A stretch of DNA of 64,000 nt from positions 1-64,000 of the forward strand of contig UQCR01000001.1 in the NCBI GenBank assembly GCA_900539655.1. The letters are read 5' to 3'. Under the pieces are notes generated by a model. It searched no databases. It had not been told where the DNA came from and saw only the letters and a program-made list of their open reading frames with translations. Source of the DNA: an uncultured Robinsoniella sp. (GTDB lineage: Bacteria; Bacillota; Clostridia; Lachnospirales; Lachnospiraceae). Shown here piece by piece: positions 34,939 through 44,500 of this stretch; position 1 is the first letter of the stretch; each line of letters opens with the position of its first letter. The translations under genes and the position numbers were made by a program.

Positions 34939-36612
34939 ATGAAAACGATACAGGTTGAAAAGACTTCTTCCAAAGGAATTGTTATGGGGCAGGTTTTTCG
35001 AAAAGAAGATCAGGATCTGTCTGCGGAATGTTACACGGTAGAAAATTTAGAGGACGAAGCAGGAAAATATAAACTGGCTGTAGACGAGGTGATTAAAGAG
35101 CTGGAGCCTCTGGCTGAGAAGTCAGATATTTTTGCGGCGCACCTGGAACTTGCGAGGGATATTGCCCTTATGGAGGGTGTTCTGGATAAAATTGAAAATG
35201 GAAAAGAAAATGCCCAGATGGCGTTAGCGCATACGGCGGAGGAATATTGTGCCATATTCGAGTGTATGGAAGATGAGTACATGAGGGAGCGGGCAGCAGA
35301 TATTAAAGATATCAGAAACAGGCTGATGAGAAAATTAAAGGGATTACCCGACGAAGACTATGACGGAATACGGGAAAAAGTCATTTTGGTTGCTTCTGAC
35401 CTGGCACCATCCGATACCGCAAAATTAAATCTGGATTACATACTGGGATTTATAACAGAACTGGGCGGAGTTACCAGCCATGTTTCCATTATGGCAAGAA
35501 GCCTTGGACTGCCAGCACTGGTGGGAGTAAAAGGGATTTTGGAACATACATCTTCCGGTGACTTTGTTATCATGGATGCATCAGAGGGCTGCATCATTGT
35601 AGATCCTGACCCGGAACAGATTGAAGCATATCAGGAAAAGGCGGAGGCATTTGCAAGGAGGCAGAAGGAACTGGATTCATTGAGCCACCTTCCGGCTGTT
35701 ACGTCCGATGGCAGGAGTGTGAAGGTCTGTGCCAATGTAGGCAGTATTGAAGATGTAAAGAATGCTATAAAAAATCATATTGATGGTATTGGCTTATTTA
35801 GAAGTGAATTCTTATATATGGAAAATTCTCATTTTCCAACAGAAGAAGAACAATTTGCGGTATATAAGGAAGCAGCCGAACTGGTGAAAAAGGAATTAAT
35901 TATCCGTACACTGGATATCGGGGGAGACAAAGAACTTCCGTATTATGAATTTGAAAAAGAGGAGAACCCCTTCCTTGGATGGCGTGCCATCCGTATTTCC
36001 CTGGAAATGGAGGATATGTTCAAAGACCAGCTGAGAGCCCTTCTTAGGGCAAGTGCATTCGGTGATATCCGGATTATGTATCCGATGATAATATCCATGG
36101 AAGAGCTGAATAAAGCAAATGAGCTGTTAGAAGTTTGTAAACTGGAGTTGAAGTCAGAGGGACAGGCATATAGAGAAGACATCAAGGTAGGAATGATGAT
36201 TGAGACACCCGCATCTGTGATGTGCGTGGAGGAATTTGCGGCCCATGTGGACTTCTTCAGTATTGGAACAAATGATCTTACTCAGTATATCCTGGCGGTA
36301 GACCGGGGAAATAAAAAAATTGCATCCCGGTATAATACATTTCATCCGGCAGTGTTAAAAGCAATCCAGCGTATTATTCAGGCAGGCCATGCCCATCAGA
36401 TTCCGGTAGGGATGTGCGGGGAATTTGCAAGCGATGAGAAAGCAACAGAAATGCTGTTGGGAATGGGACTGGATGAATTCAGTATCTCAGCCGGTGAAGT
36501 GTCTAATATTAAAAATGTCATCCGGAACATTAGCTATGAAAATGCAAAACAGACTGCGTATAAGGCTGTAGCGGCGTATACGATTCAGGATGTAATGGAT
36601 GCGTTGGGGTAA
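34939..36612 (+). CDS. ptsI: PTS enzyme I
   Basis: This 557-residue enzyme takes phosphate from phosphoenolpyruvate and passes it to HPr. The phospho-histidine lies in GGVTSHVSIMARSLGLPAL; the PEP-binding domain shows LFRSEFLYM, IRTLDIGGDKELPY, FLGWRAIR, IGTNDLTQYILAVDR and MCGEFASDE. Length is slightly below the usual 570. The Shine-Dalgarno is weak (AGGGGATT). With HPr, EIIA, EIIB and EIIC in the same locus it completes a PTS phosphorelay. Confidence 0.93.
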   Translation: MKTIQVEKTSSKGIVMGQVFRKEDQDLSAECYTVENLEDEAGKYKLAVDEVIKELEPLAEKSDIFAAHLELARDIALMEGVLDKIENGKENAQMALAHTAEEYCAIFECMEDEYMRERAADIKDIRNRLMRKLKGLPDEDYDGIREKVILVASDLAPSDTAKLNLDYILGFITELGGVTSHVSIMARSLGLPALVGVKGILEHTSSGDFVIMDASEGCIIVDPDPEQIEAYQEKAEAFARRQKELDSLSHLPAVTSDGRSVKVCANVGSIEDVKNAIKNHIDGIGLFRSEFLYMENSHFPTEEEQFAVYKEAAELVKKELIIRTLDIGGDKELPYYEFEKEENPFLGWRAIRISLEMEDMFKDQLRALLRASAFGDIRIMYPMIISMEELNKANELLEVCKLELKSEGQAYREDIKVGMMIETPASVMCVEEFAAHVDFFSIGTNDLTQYILAVDRGNKKIASRYNTFHPAVLKAIQRIIQAGHAHQIPVGMCGEFASDEKATEMLLGMGLDEFSISAGEVSNIKNVIRNISYENAKQTAYKAVAAYTIQDVMDALG

Positions 36613-36640
36613 TAAAGAAATTTTATTAATAATAATGATC

Positions 36641-36679
36641 AAACACTCGTTAGTACAACAAACTAATGAGTGTTTTTTT
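36641..36679 (+). terminator. terminator after enzyme I
   Basis: AAACACTCGTTAG (36641-36653) pairs with CTAATGAGTGTTT (36663-36675), with one mismatch, followed by T residues. Confidence 0.85.
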
Positions 36680-36776
36680 GATTAGAACAATAAAGAATAA
36701 TGGACAGCATATGTTAAACTGGCAGCAGGGGATTATGAGGAACTTGTTAGAGAGGGGGGAATAGAACTTAAAAATC

Positions 36777-36809
36777 AGGGATAAAATCCATAAATAGGAT
36801 CTTATCCCT
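36777..36809. terminator. bidirectional terminator facing the SorC gene
   Basis: AGGGATAAAATCC (36777-36789) pairs with GGATCTTATCCCT (36797-36809), with A runs before and T runs after. It suits minus-strand transcription from the SorC gene. Between the two terminators, 36701-36784 holds a short open frame discussed in the findings. Confidence 0.7.
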
Positions 36810-36851
36810 TTTTAACGACACTCACCATCTTTGCTCTATAAAGCTTCATCA

Positions 36852-37832
36852 TCAAACTTTGTGAGAAGGGTTTAATTCCAACATCCTCCTGGCAGCATAC
36901 TGGTCAATAATCAGGGTGTCGATATAACCGCCCCGGACAGCACCAAGAACGGCTTCTGCCTTTTCTTCCATGCCAGCCACACAGATCACTTCGTTCACTT
37001 TTCTGATATCATCCAGATCAATACCGATCATTTTCTGGGAAAGGCTTGTCAGGATTTCCTGTCCCTGGATATCGTAAAAGTGTCCGCCGATATGTCCGAT
37101 TGCACCTTTTTCGGACAGCTTCTCCAGTGATCCTGGCTGGATGAAATCCTTCCAGGTTTTAAAGGCAATGGAACCGACACTGGTTAGAATTACATTAGCA
37201 CGCCGTGCCAGATCCAGTGTTTTCTTAATATTTGGATCCTGAATCAGGCTTTCCCGCAGTGTCTTTGATTTTACAAAAAGGGGAGCGTAGATATAATGGT
37301 AGGTTCCCCCATAGGATGCCGCTAGTTCTTTGGATAGATCCAGAGAATCACGCTCCGGTTTATGGGTAATGGCTGCTCCCATGATGGGGACAACTGTCAG
37401 GGGAATGTTCTTGCTGGTTTTAATTGCCTGAACCGTATGGTAGACCGTATTCCCCCAGGACATTCCCAAAATCGTATTCTTATTGATAATTGAGTCCAGA
37501 TAGTAAGCAGCGGCTTCTCCAAGTTTTTGCAGCACATAGGAAGAATTCTGCTCCTTTACCGAGATAATCCTTACATGCTTTAAAGAGAATGTATCCATAA
37601 ACTTCTGCTCCAAAGCACTGTTCCGTTCCCAGGGCTCATGAATTGTAATTTCTACAACCCCTATCCGGCGGGCTTCTTTCAGCATCCGGGATATCTTGGA
37701 ACGGGAAGTGTAGAACCGATCGGCTATTTCATTCTGGGTCATATCAGAATTGTAATAAAGATTTGCTACAGCTGAAAGAAAATTCCATTTCTCCGTATCA
37801 TTCATCATTTCATAATTTTTCAAATCTTCCAC
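36852..37832 (-). CDS. SorC-family sugar-responsive regulator
   Basis: The 326-residue regulator has an N-terminal helix-turn-helix, MTQNEIADRFYTSRSKISRML (about residues 30-50), and a sugar-phosphate-binding domain of the SorC/DeoR fold (NTILGMSWGNTVYHTVQA, VVPIMGA, GGHFYDIQGQ, VCVAGMEEKAEAVLGAVRGG). The GTG start at 37832 follows AAGGAG by 9 bases. It probably controls the three minus-strand genes upstream (ulaF, propeller, ulaE) through palindromes near 40.85 kb. Confidence 0.87.
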   Translation of the reverse strand: MEDLKNYEMMNDTEKWNFLSAVANLYYNSDMTQNEIADRFYTSRSKISRMLKEARRIGVVEITIHEPWERNSALEQKFMDTFSLKHVRIISVKEQNSSYVLQKLGEAAAYYLDSIINKNTILGMSWGNTVYHTVQAIKTSKNIPLTVVPIMGAAITHKPERDSLDLSKELAASYGGTYHYIYAPLFVKSKTLRESLIQDPNIKKTLDLARRANVILTSVGSIAFKTWKDFIQPGSLEKLSEKGAIGHIGGHFYDIQGQEILTSLSQKMIGIDLDDIRKVNEVICVAGMEEKAEAVLGAVRGGYIDTLIIDQYAARRMLELNPSHKV

Positions 37833-37940
37833 CTCATGCAGCTCCTTTCCAGTCAGTATTCATAATGAAATCTAATAATCATATTAGCAATTATGGGGGC
37901 GTTTGTAAAGGAGATCTGTTGTATCTTCAGGTATAAAGGG

Positions 37941-37974
37941 AGAGCTTAGAGCATGTCAACACGCTCTAAGCTCT
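37941..37974. repeat. AGAGCGTGT-type palindrome after ulaF
   Basis: AGAGCTTAGAGCATGT and ACACGCTCTAAGCTCT form 16-base arms with one mismatch around CA. It lies just downstream of ulaF and probably terminates its transcript. Confidence 0.65.
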
Positions 37975-37987
37975 CTATCTAACATCC

Positions 37988-38677
37988 CTATTTCTGTCCG
38001 TAATAAGCATTCGCTCCGTGTTTTCGCAGGTAGTGCTTATCCTGCAGCACCTGGGGGGCTGGTTTTACGGAAGGGTTTAAGGTTTCGGTACGGTAAGACA
38101 TTTTTGCGATTTCTTCCAATACCACTGCATTGTGCACCGCATCAGCTGCGTCTGTTCCCCAGGTGAAGGGCCCGTGATTGCTGCAGAGAATACCTGGAAC
38201 AGACAATGCGTCTTTGGCTGAAACGGTTTCTATAATGACTAATCCGGTGTTTTTTTCGTAAGCAGAATTAATTTCTTCCGGTGTCAGGCTTCTGGCACAG
38301 GGGATTTCTCCGTAGAAATAATCTGCGTGAGTGGTTCCGTAGCAGGGAATTCCTCTTTTAGCCTGCGCCCAGGAAGTTGCCCAAGGGGAATGGGTATGTA
38401 CGATACCGCCGATATGGGAATATGCTTTATATAACTCCAAATGGGTGGGAGTATCAGAAGAGGGATTGTAATCACCCTCTACTTTGTTCCCGTTCAGATC
38501 CATGACCACCATATCGGAAGGAACCAGTTTGTCATAGTCAACACCGCTTGGTTTGATTACAAACAGTCCGCTTTCACGGTCGATGGCACTTACATTGCCC
38601 CAGGTAAAGGTTACAAGATTGTATTTTGGCAGATCCATATTTGCTTCGTATACTTTTTGCTTTAATTCTTCTAACAT
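37988..38677 (-). CDS. ulaF: L-ribulose-5-phosphate 4-epimerase (AraD/UlaF type)
   Basis: The 229-residue class II aldolase-fold enzyme has zinc ligands in GGIVHTHSPWATSWAQ and CYGTTHADYF, plus the SNHGPFTWG motif, matching AraD/UlaF/SgbE in length and sequence. It converts L-ribulose-5-phosphate to D-xylulose-5-phosphate, the last step of ascorbate breakdown. GAAGGAGAAAC precedes the ATG. A propeller-type gene and ulaE lie upstream on the same strand, with a palindrome in the 140-base gap. Confidence 0.88.
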   Translation of the reverse strand: MLEELKQKVYEANMDLPKYNLVTFTWGNVSAIDRESGLFVIKPSGVDYDKLVPSDMVVMDLNGNKVEGDYNPSSDTPTHLELYKAYSHIGGIVHTHSPWATSWAQAKRGIPCYGTTHADYFYGEIPCARSLTPEEINSAYEKNTGLVIIETVSAKDALSVPGILCSNHGPFTWGTDAADAVHNAVVLEEIAKMSYRTETLNPSVKPAPQVLQDKHYLRKHGANAYYGQK

Positions 38678-38748
38678 AGTTTCTCCTTCATTAAAATCAT
38701 CTTCACCGAATCATTCGGCTATTTTTTGAATTATATTACCCATAAACG

Positions 38749-38771
38749 AGAGCGTGTTTCAAACACGCTCT
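38749..38771. repeat. AGAGCGTGTTT palindrome between ulaF and the propeller gene
   Basis: AGAGCGTGTTT (38749-38759) and AAACACGCTCT (38761-38771) are perfect arms around one base. It lies between two genes of the same operon, so it may reduce downstream expression or protect an mRNA end. Confidence 0.75.
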
Positions 38772-38818
38772 AAAATACAAAGCTGTGAGAAAGCAATTTT
38801 ACAACACTTTATAGAGTA

Positions 38819-39874
38819 CTAAATATTCGATATCGTATACCGCGCGACCTCATCAATTTCCCGGTTTGTGGAAATGAGAATGTCTTCATTGTTATATGAA
38901 AAGTGCATAACATTAGCGGGACCGCAGTCTTTATCCAGAATATCAGCATGATAGGAGCCATCTTCACGACTATAAGTAAATGCGATTAAATTACGCTCTC
39001 CCTGACGGTGTCCGATGATTGCGGCAGGACCGCACGCCAGCATGCCTCCCCAGATTGCGTGGGTAAAGGGGGATTTAACTGGGTACTCGTATACCGGAGA
39101 AAAATCTGCACCTTGTTTCTTGTATATACGGATGGTATCTCCGTGAAATGGGGAGAGTACTACTAATTCTTTGTCTCCGTCAGAATCCAGATCAACCAAA
39201 ACGGCATCACTGGCTGGCGTGTCAAGCAGCTGGTTGATCTGCCAGTCTGCTCCCGACTGTGCAGGCGGGAAGAACTGGAAGACACCCTGTTCACATGAGA
39301 TTACACAGGTCTGTGTATCTCCTACAGCTACTTTATAGTAGCCATGGTTTTTCAACATTCCATCTTTCAGTACGGTCATGGGCAGCTGATTTTCTTCATT
39401 ATAAGGACTTAAATCCCCTGGTAGTTGTGCCACATAGACTTTACCCGGCATAGACCAGTCATCTTTGTATGCGTGCCCGGATTTTAACGTACAGGCAATC
39501 AGATAATAGCTGCCCTGGCTTTCTATAATATCGAAACGGTGAACATGGGGAAGGCATACTAAAGTACGAATGTCCCATGTCCAAGATTCATCCGGAGTGG
39601 CTATTATGATTTTGGCATCTTTGGAGTCATTTGGTGAGTAAAACTTATGGGTAGCCAGAAACTGTCCGTTTGTGCCCGGAACCTGGACCATAGACATCAC
39701 TCCGCCCGGCTCCGTCCATACGGTCGCTTCTTCATTTCCTTCAGGATCAAATAAAATACACCGGTCCGTTTTTTCGGCAGCAACTAAGAAGTGCTGGCTG
39801 CCATTATAAGTCAAAGGGGCTATGGAGTAACATTTTGTGAGGTTTGAGATCACTTTTTTTTCTGCTTTTAACAT
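38819..39874 (-). CDS. uncharacterised FG-GAP/propeller-like protein of the ula locus
   Basis: The 351-residue protein has no signal peptide. Repeating blocks end in FLVAAEKTDRCILFDPEG-like strands, and a calcium-site-like DLDSDGDKELVV (FG-GAP/VCBS type) lies near residue 235, which suggests a beta-propeller. I do not recognise a named family. It starts one base after the ulaE stop, with GGAAGGA upstream, so it is surely co-transcribed with ulaE. A cytoplasmic sugar-binding, lactonase or isomerase role is conceivable. Confidence 0.7.
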   Translation of the reverse strand: MLKAEKKVISNLTKCYSIAPLTYNGSQHFLVAAEKTDRCILFDPEGNEEATVWTEPGGVMSMVQVPGTNGQFLATHKFYSPNDSKDAKIIIATPDESWTWDIRTLVCLPHVHRFDIIESQGSYYLIACTLKSGHAYKDDWSMPGKVYVAQLPGDLSPYNEENQLPMTVLKDGMLKNHGYYKVAVGDTQTCVISCEQGVFQFFPPAQSGADWQINQLLDTPASDAVLVDLDSDGDKELVVLSPFHGDTIRIYKKQGADFSPVYEYPVKSPFTHAIWGGMLACGPAAIIGHRQGERNLIAFTYSREDGSYHADILDKDCGPANVMHFSYNNEDILISTNREIDEVARYTISNI

Positions 39875-39875
39875 A

Positions 39876-40781
39876 TTATGCTGTCCTTCCTGTCTTTTTG
39901 TTTTCCAGGGACGGGGGTGTAAGCAGTCCCGCCTCTTTCATCTTATCTTCTACAAATAATCTGGCTTCCCGGATATTGTGAACGGCGTCATCAAAACTGT
40001 TGTGTACGGAATTATCCGCCCACATTTCAATTAAGAACATTCCGGAATAACCTAATTCATTTAATTTACGGAAAATATCTGTGAATCGTACGCAGCCTTC
40101 GCCAAAGGGAACACATTTAAAGACACCGGGTTTGGTTTCTTTTACATGTATGGCAACGATATCCGCAAAGCCAAGCTCCAGTTCCCCTTCCACATCGCTG
40201 CTGAAGTTGCTGAGATTGCCCATATCCGGATAAATTTTAAAATAGGGAGATGGAATCTCTTTTAAATAGTGCATGGCGCGGACAATTGTGCCTACGAATT
40301 TTGTGTCCATTATTTCCATTGCCAATATAACACCTGCTCTTGCCGCCATTGCTACGGATTGTTTCATACCATCCAGAAACAGTGCTTTTGTTTCTTCGTC
40401 TGATTCTTCGTAATATACATCATAGGTTGCCAGCTGGATACAGCGGATGCCTAATTTTACAGATAAGAGAATTGCTTTTTCCATAATTTCAAATGCTTTT
40501 GCGCGGATATGAGGGTCTTTGCTGCCAAATGGATACTTCCGGTGGCCGCTTAAACACATGGTGGGAAATGAAATCCCGGTTTGCTCCATGGTAGATTTCA
40601 GAGCATCAATTTCTTCTTCACTCCAATCCAGGCGGCTTAATCGCTCTTCGGATTCATCAACAGATAGTTCCATATAATCAAAGCCTGCAGCTTTTGCAGC
40701 CTTCATTTTTTCCTCCCAGGTAAAGTCCCCGGGGAGTGCTTTTTCATATATGCCAATGGGTATCTTATGGATATTATACAT
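39876..40781 (-). CDS. ulaE: L-xylulose/L-ribulose-5-phosphate 3-epimerase (UlaE type)
   Basis: The 301-residue TIM-barrel protein of the xylose-isomerase-like family matches UlaE/SgaU: FDYMELSVDESEERLSRLDW, PTMCLSGHRKYPFGS, metal ligands in LAMEIMD, YPDMGNL, and FGEGCVRFTDIF with IEMWAD at the end. It converts L-xylulose-5-phosphate to L-ribulose-5-phosphate. The start at 40781 is 10 bases from AAGGAG; the in-frame GTG at 40790 is too close to it. Confidence 0.9.
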   Translation of the reverse strand: MYNIHKIPIGIYEKALPGDFTWEEKMKAAKAAGFDYMELSVDESEERLSRLDWSEEEIDALKSTMEQTGISFPTMCLSGHRKYPFGSKDPHIRAKAFEIMEKAILLSVKLGIRCIQLATYDVYYEESDEETKALFLDGMKQSVAMAARAGVILAMEIMDTKFVGTIVRAMHYLKEIPSPYFKIYPDMGNLSNFSSDVEGELELGFADIVAIHVKETKPGVFKCVPFGEGCVRFTDIFRKLNELGYSGMFLIEMWADNSVHNSFDDAVHNIREARLFVEDKMKEAGLLTPPSLENKKTGRTA

Positions 40782-40822
40782 TAATTCCACACTCCTTTTC
40801 TACAGTATTTCTTATTAAAACC

Positions 40823-40851
40823 AGCATATCATATGGTGTGCATATGTTCAA
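40823..40851 (-). promoter_or_regulatory. promoter of the ulaE-propeller-ulaF operon
   Basis: On the minus strand TTGAAC (40851-40846) and TATGCT (40828-40823) are spaced by 17 bases. Both elements are weak matches, which suits activator-dependent or tightly controlled transcription. Confidence 0.45.
40837..40850. promoter_or_regulatory. palindromic operator, promoter-proximal
   Basis: TGTGCATATGTTCA overlaps the -35 and spacer of the ulaE promoter. Its complement TGAACATATGCACA aligns with the second site at 40867-40880 at 11 of 14 positions. Confidence 0.55.
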
Positions 40852-40866
40852 CAAATTCTCAGTTAT

Positions 40867-40880
40867 TGCACATATGTGCA
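40867..40880. promoter_or_regulatory. palindromic operator, upstream copy
   Basis: TGCACATATGTGCA is a perfect 14-base palindrome. It lies exactly 30 bases from the other copy, about three helical turns, on the same face of the DNA. SorC-family proteins are the likely binders, since a SorC gene borders the operon. Confidence 0.6.
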
Positions 40881-40919
40881 GAATGTTTTAGAGAGAATTA
40901 CAGAAATAAACTTTGAAGA

Positions 40920-40948
40920 TAGACATTTTCCAATTCTTCCTGTAAAAT
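40920..40948 (+). promoter_or_regulatory. promoter of pth-mfd
   Basis: TAGACA (40920-40925) and TAAAAT (40943-40948) are spaced by 17 bases. Confidence 0.5.
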
Positions 40949-41024
40949 AAGGGAGAAAGTGTGGGAAAGAAAGATACTTTTCTGCGTACATTTTAGCCGT
41001 ATGAATCCGGCAGAGGAGGAAGAC

Positions 41025-41594
41025 ATGTTTGTAATTGCAGGATTGGGGAATCCGGGACGACAGTATGCGCATACGCGGCATAATGTAGGTTTTGACACAA
41101 TAGATAAATTGGCGGACAAGTACCGCATCCGTGTAGATACGAAGAAATTTAAAGCATTGTGCGGAAGCGGGATCATAGAAGGACAAAAAGTTATTCTGTT
41201 AAAACCGCAGACTTTTATGAATCTAAGTGGTGAAAGCGTCCGGGAGGTCATAGACTTTTATAAAGTCGATTTTGAAACGGAGCTGATTGTAATATACGAT
41301 GATATCAGTCTGGAACCGGGGCAGCTGAGACTTCGGGCGAAGGGAAGTGCCGGAGGGCACAATGGAATTAAAAATATTATTGCCCATCTGGGAAGCCAGG
41401 AATTTCCCAGAATAAAGATAGGTGTGGGAGAAAAACCGGAAGGATATGACCTGGCGGATTATGTGCTGGGGCATTTTCCAAGGGAAGAGCGAAAGCTGAT
41501 TGACGAGCTGCTGGAAAGGGCAGGAGATGCAGCAGTCAAAATTATGACAGGAGATATGGCGTCTGCCATGAATGAATATAATAAGAAGGTGTGA
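41025..41594 (+). CDS. pth: peptidyl-tRNA hydrolase
   Basis: This 189-residue enzyme releases peptides from peptidyl-tRNA. Family motifs: VIAGLGNPGRQYAHTRHNVGF (with the catalytic histidine in RHN), LLKPQTFMNLSG, VIYDDISLEPG and GSAGGHNGIKNI. The start at 41025 follows GAGGAGGA; upstream in-frame codons lie before that site. mfd follows one base after the stop, the usual pairing in Firmicutes. Confidence 0.95.
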   Translation: MFVIAGLGNPGRQYAHTRHNVGFDTIDKLADKYRIRVDTKKFKALCGSGIIEGQKVILLKPQTFMNLSGESVREVIDFYKVDFETELIVIYDDISLEPGQLRLRAKGSAGGHNGIKNIIAHLGSQEFPRIKIGVGEKPEGYDLADYVLGHFPREERKLIDELLERAGDAAVKIMTGDMASAMNEYNKKV

Positions 41595-41595
41595 G

Positions 41596-44500
41596 ATGAA
41601 GACTTTTACAAGTCCACTAAAAAATTTAAGCGAGTTTGAGGATATCAGGCGGGAGCTAATGTATCATCAGGGAGTACTTCAGGTATCCGGTTGTATTGAT
41701 TCGCAAAAATCACATTTTATGTATAGTGCAGGGGATGGTTTCCAAAAGAAAATCATCCTTACTTACAGTGATTTAAAAGCAAAAGAAATTTATGAAGATT
41801 ACAAATTTTTTGATCCAAATGTAATGCTGTACCCCTCAAAGGATTTGATTTTTTACAGTGCTGATATTCACAGTAATCTAATAGGGCAGCAGAGGATAGC
41901 GGTTATGAAAGCACTGCTTGAAAATGACAAGGTTACGGTCATCACAACCCTTGCCGGCTGTATGGACCATTTACTGCCCCTGCAGTATTTTGCAGAGCAT
42001 GTGCTTTGCCTGAAAAATGACAGCAGTATGAATCTGGAACGGCTGTCAGAAGAACTGGTAGGGATGGGCTATGAGAAGAGCAGCCAGGTAGAAGGCTTTG
42101 GACAGTTCGCTGTCCGCGGCGGCATTCTGGACATTTATCCACTGACAGAAGAAAATCCCATTCGTATTGAACTTTGGGGAGATGAAATCGATTCTATCCG
42201 CAGCTTTGACGTGGAAAGCCAGAGATCAATTGAAAACCTGGAAGAAATTAAAGTTTATCCCGCAAATGAAGTGATTGTTGATAAGGCGCATCTGGAGCAG
42301 GGGATCAAAAAGATCGAAGAGGAATCTAAGAAACTATACCAGACCCTGCGCAAGCAGATGAAAACAGAAGAAGCCCACAGAATCCAGGAGCTGACACAAG
42401 AAATCAAAGAGCGGTTAACAGATTTCCGGGGAGTTACCGGACTGGACAGTTATATCCACTATTTTTACGACCGGGATGTCTCTTTCCTGGAGTATTTTGA
42501 TCCAAAGGAAACGATTTTTTTCCTGGATGAACCAAATCATCTGGAAGAAGAAGGATCTGCGGTAGAAGAAGAGTTTAGGGAAAGTATGATGAACCGTCTT
42601 GCAAAGGGCTATATACTGCCCGGGCAGACAGAAGTCCTGTACAGCTATAATGAGGTTATAGGGAAGCTGAATAACCGGAATTGTCTGGCACTTAGTACGC
42701 TGGAAACAGCAAAAGGGGACTGGAAGATCACAAACATGCATCATATGAATGTGAAATCGGTAAATCCCTATAATAACAGCTTTGAACTTCTGGTACAGGA
42801 TCTTCGAAGGTTCAAAAAAGACGGATATCAGGTGGTTCTCTTATCCGGCTCCAGAACCAGGGCAAAGCGACTGTCGGAAGATCTCAGGGAATATGACCTG
42901 AACAGCTTCTATACGGAAGATCTGGATCGAAAAGTAAAGCCGGGGGAGATTTTGGTAACCCATGGGAATACTCACAGAGGTTATGAATATCCGCTGATTA
43001 AGTTTGTCATTATTTCAGAAAGTGATATTTTTGGAAAAGAAAAGAAAAAGAAGAAAAAGCGCAAGAACTTTGAAGGCCAGAAAATAGAGAGCTTTAATGA
43101 ACTCAGTGTAGGCGACTATGTGGTTCATGAAAATCATGGACTGGGTGTCTACAAGGGGATTGAAAAAGTAGAGGTTGACCGGGTTACAAAGGATTATATG
43201 AAGATCGAATACAGCGGTGGCAGTAATCTGTATATCCTGGCAACCCAGCTGGATGTGATCCAGAAATATGCCGATTCGGATGCAAAGAAGCCGAAGCTGA
43301 ATAAGCTTGGTACCCAGGAATGGAATAAGACCAAAACCAGGGTGCGCAGTGCAGTAAAAGATATTGCCAAAGATCTGGTGGAATTATATGCTGTCCGTCA
43401 AGCAAGAGAGGGTTTTATCTATGGTCCGGATACTGTTTGGCAGAAAGAGTTTGAAGAGATGTTTCCGTTTGAGGAAACTGAGGACCAGCTGCTGGCGATA
43501 GAGGCAGCTAAGAAGGATATGGAAAGCACCAAGATCATGGACCGTCTTGTCTGCGGCGACGTGGGATACGGTAAAACAGAGATTGCCATCCGGGCAGCGT
43601 TTAAAGCAGCACAGGAAGGAAAGCAGGTGGTGTATCTGGTACCTACTACCATTCTGGCGCAGCAGCACTACAATACCTTTGTCCAGAGAATGAAGGAATT
43701 TCCGGTGCGTGTGGACCTGCTTTGCAGATTCCGGACAGCGGCGGAACAAAAAAGGACGATCATAGACCTGAAAAAAGGGATGGTAGATATTATAATTGGA
43801 ACCCACAGAGTTCTGTCTAAGGATGTGGAGTTTAAAGATCTGGGGCTGTTGATTATCGATGAGGAACAGCGTTTTGGCGTTACCCACAAAGAGAAAATCA
43901 AGAAATTAAAGGACAATATTGATGTGATGACCCTGACGGCTACACCGATTCCAAGGACGCTGCATATGAGTTTAATTGGAATCCGGGATATGAGCGTACT
44001 GGAAGAAGCACCTATGGAGCGTATGCCTATCCAGACTTACGTGATGGAGTACAATGATGAAATGGTGCGGGAGGCAATTAACCGGGAACTTTCAAGAGGC
44101 GGCCAGGTATACTATGTCTATAACAGAGTAAATACCATCGTTGAAATGACCAACACCATAGCCAAACTGGTTCCCGAGGCCAATGTGGCTTTTGCCCACG
44201 GTCAGATGAAGGAACGGGAGCTGGAGCGTATTATGTTCGATTTCATTAACGGGGAAATAGACGTGCTGGTATCCACGACGATTATTGAGACGGGACTCGA
44301 CATCTCCAATGTAAATACCATGATTATCCATGACGCAGATACCCTGGGACTGTCACAGCTCTATCAGCTGAGAGGGCGGGTGGGAAGGTCCAACCGTACC
44401 GCATATGCATTCTTGATGTACAAACGCAACAAAATGCTCAAGGAAGTAGCGGAAAAGCGTCTCCATGCGATTAAGGAATTTACGGAACTGGGCTCCGGAT

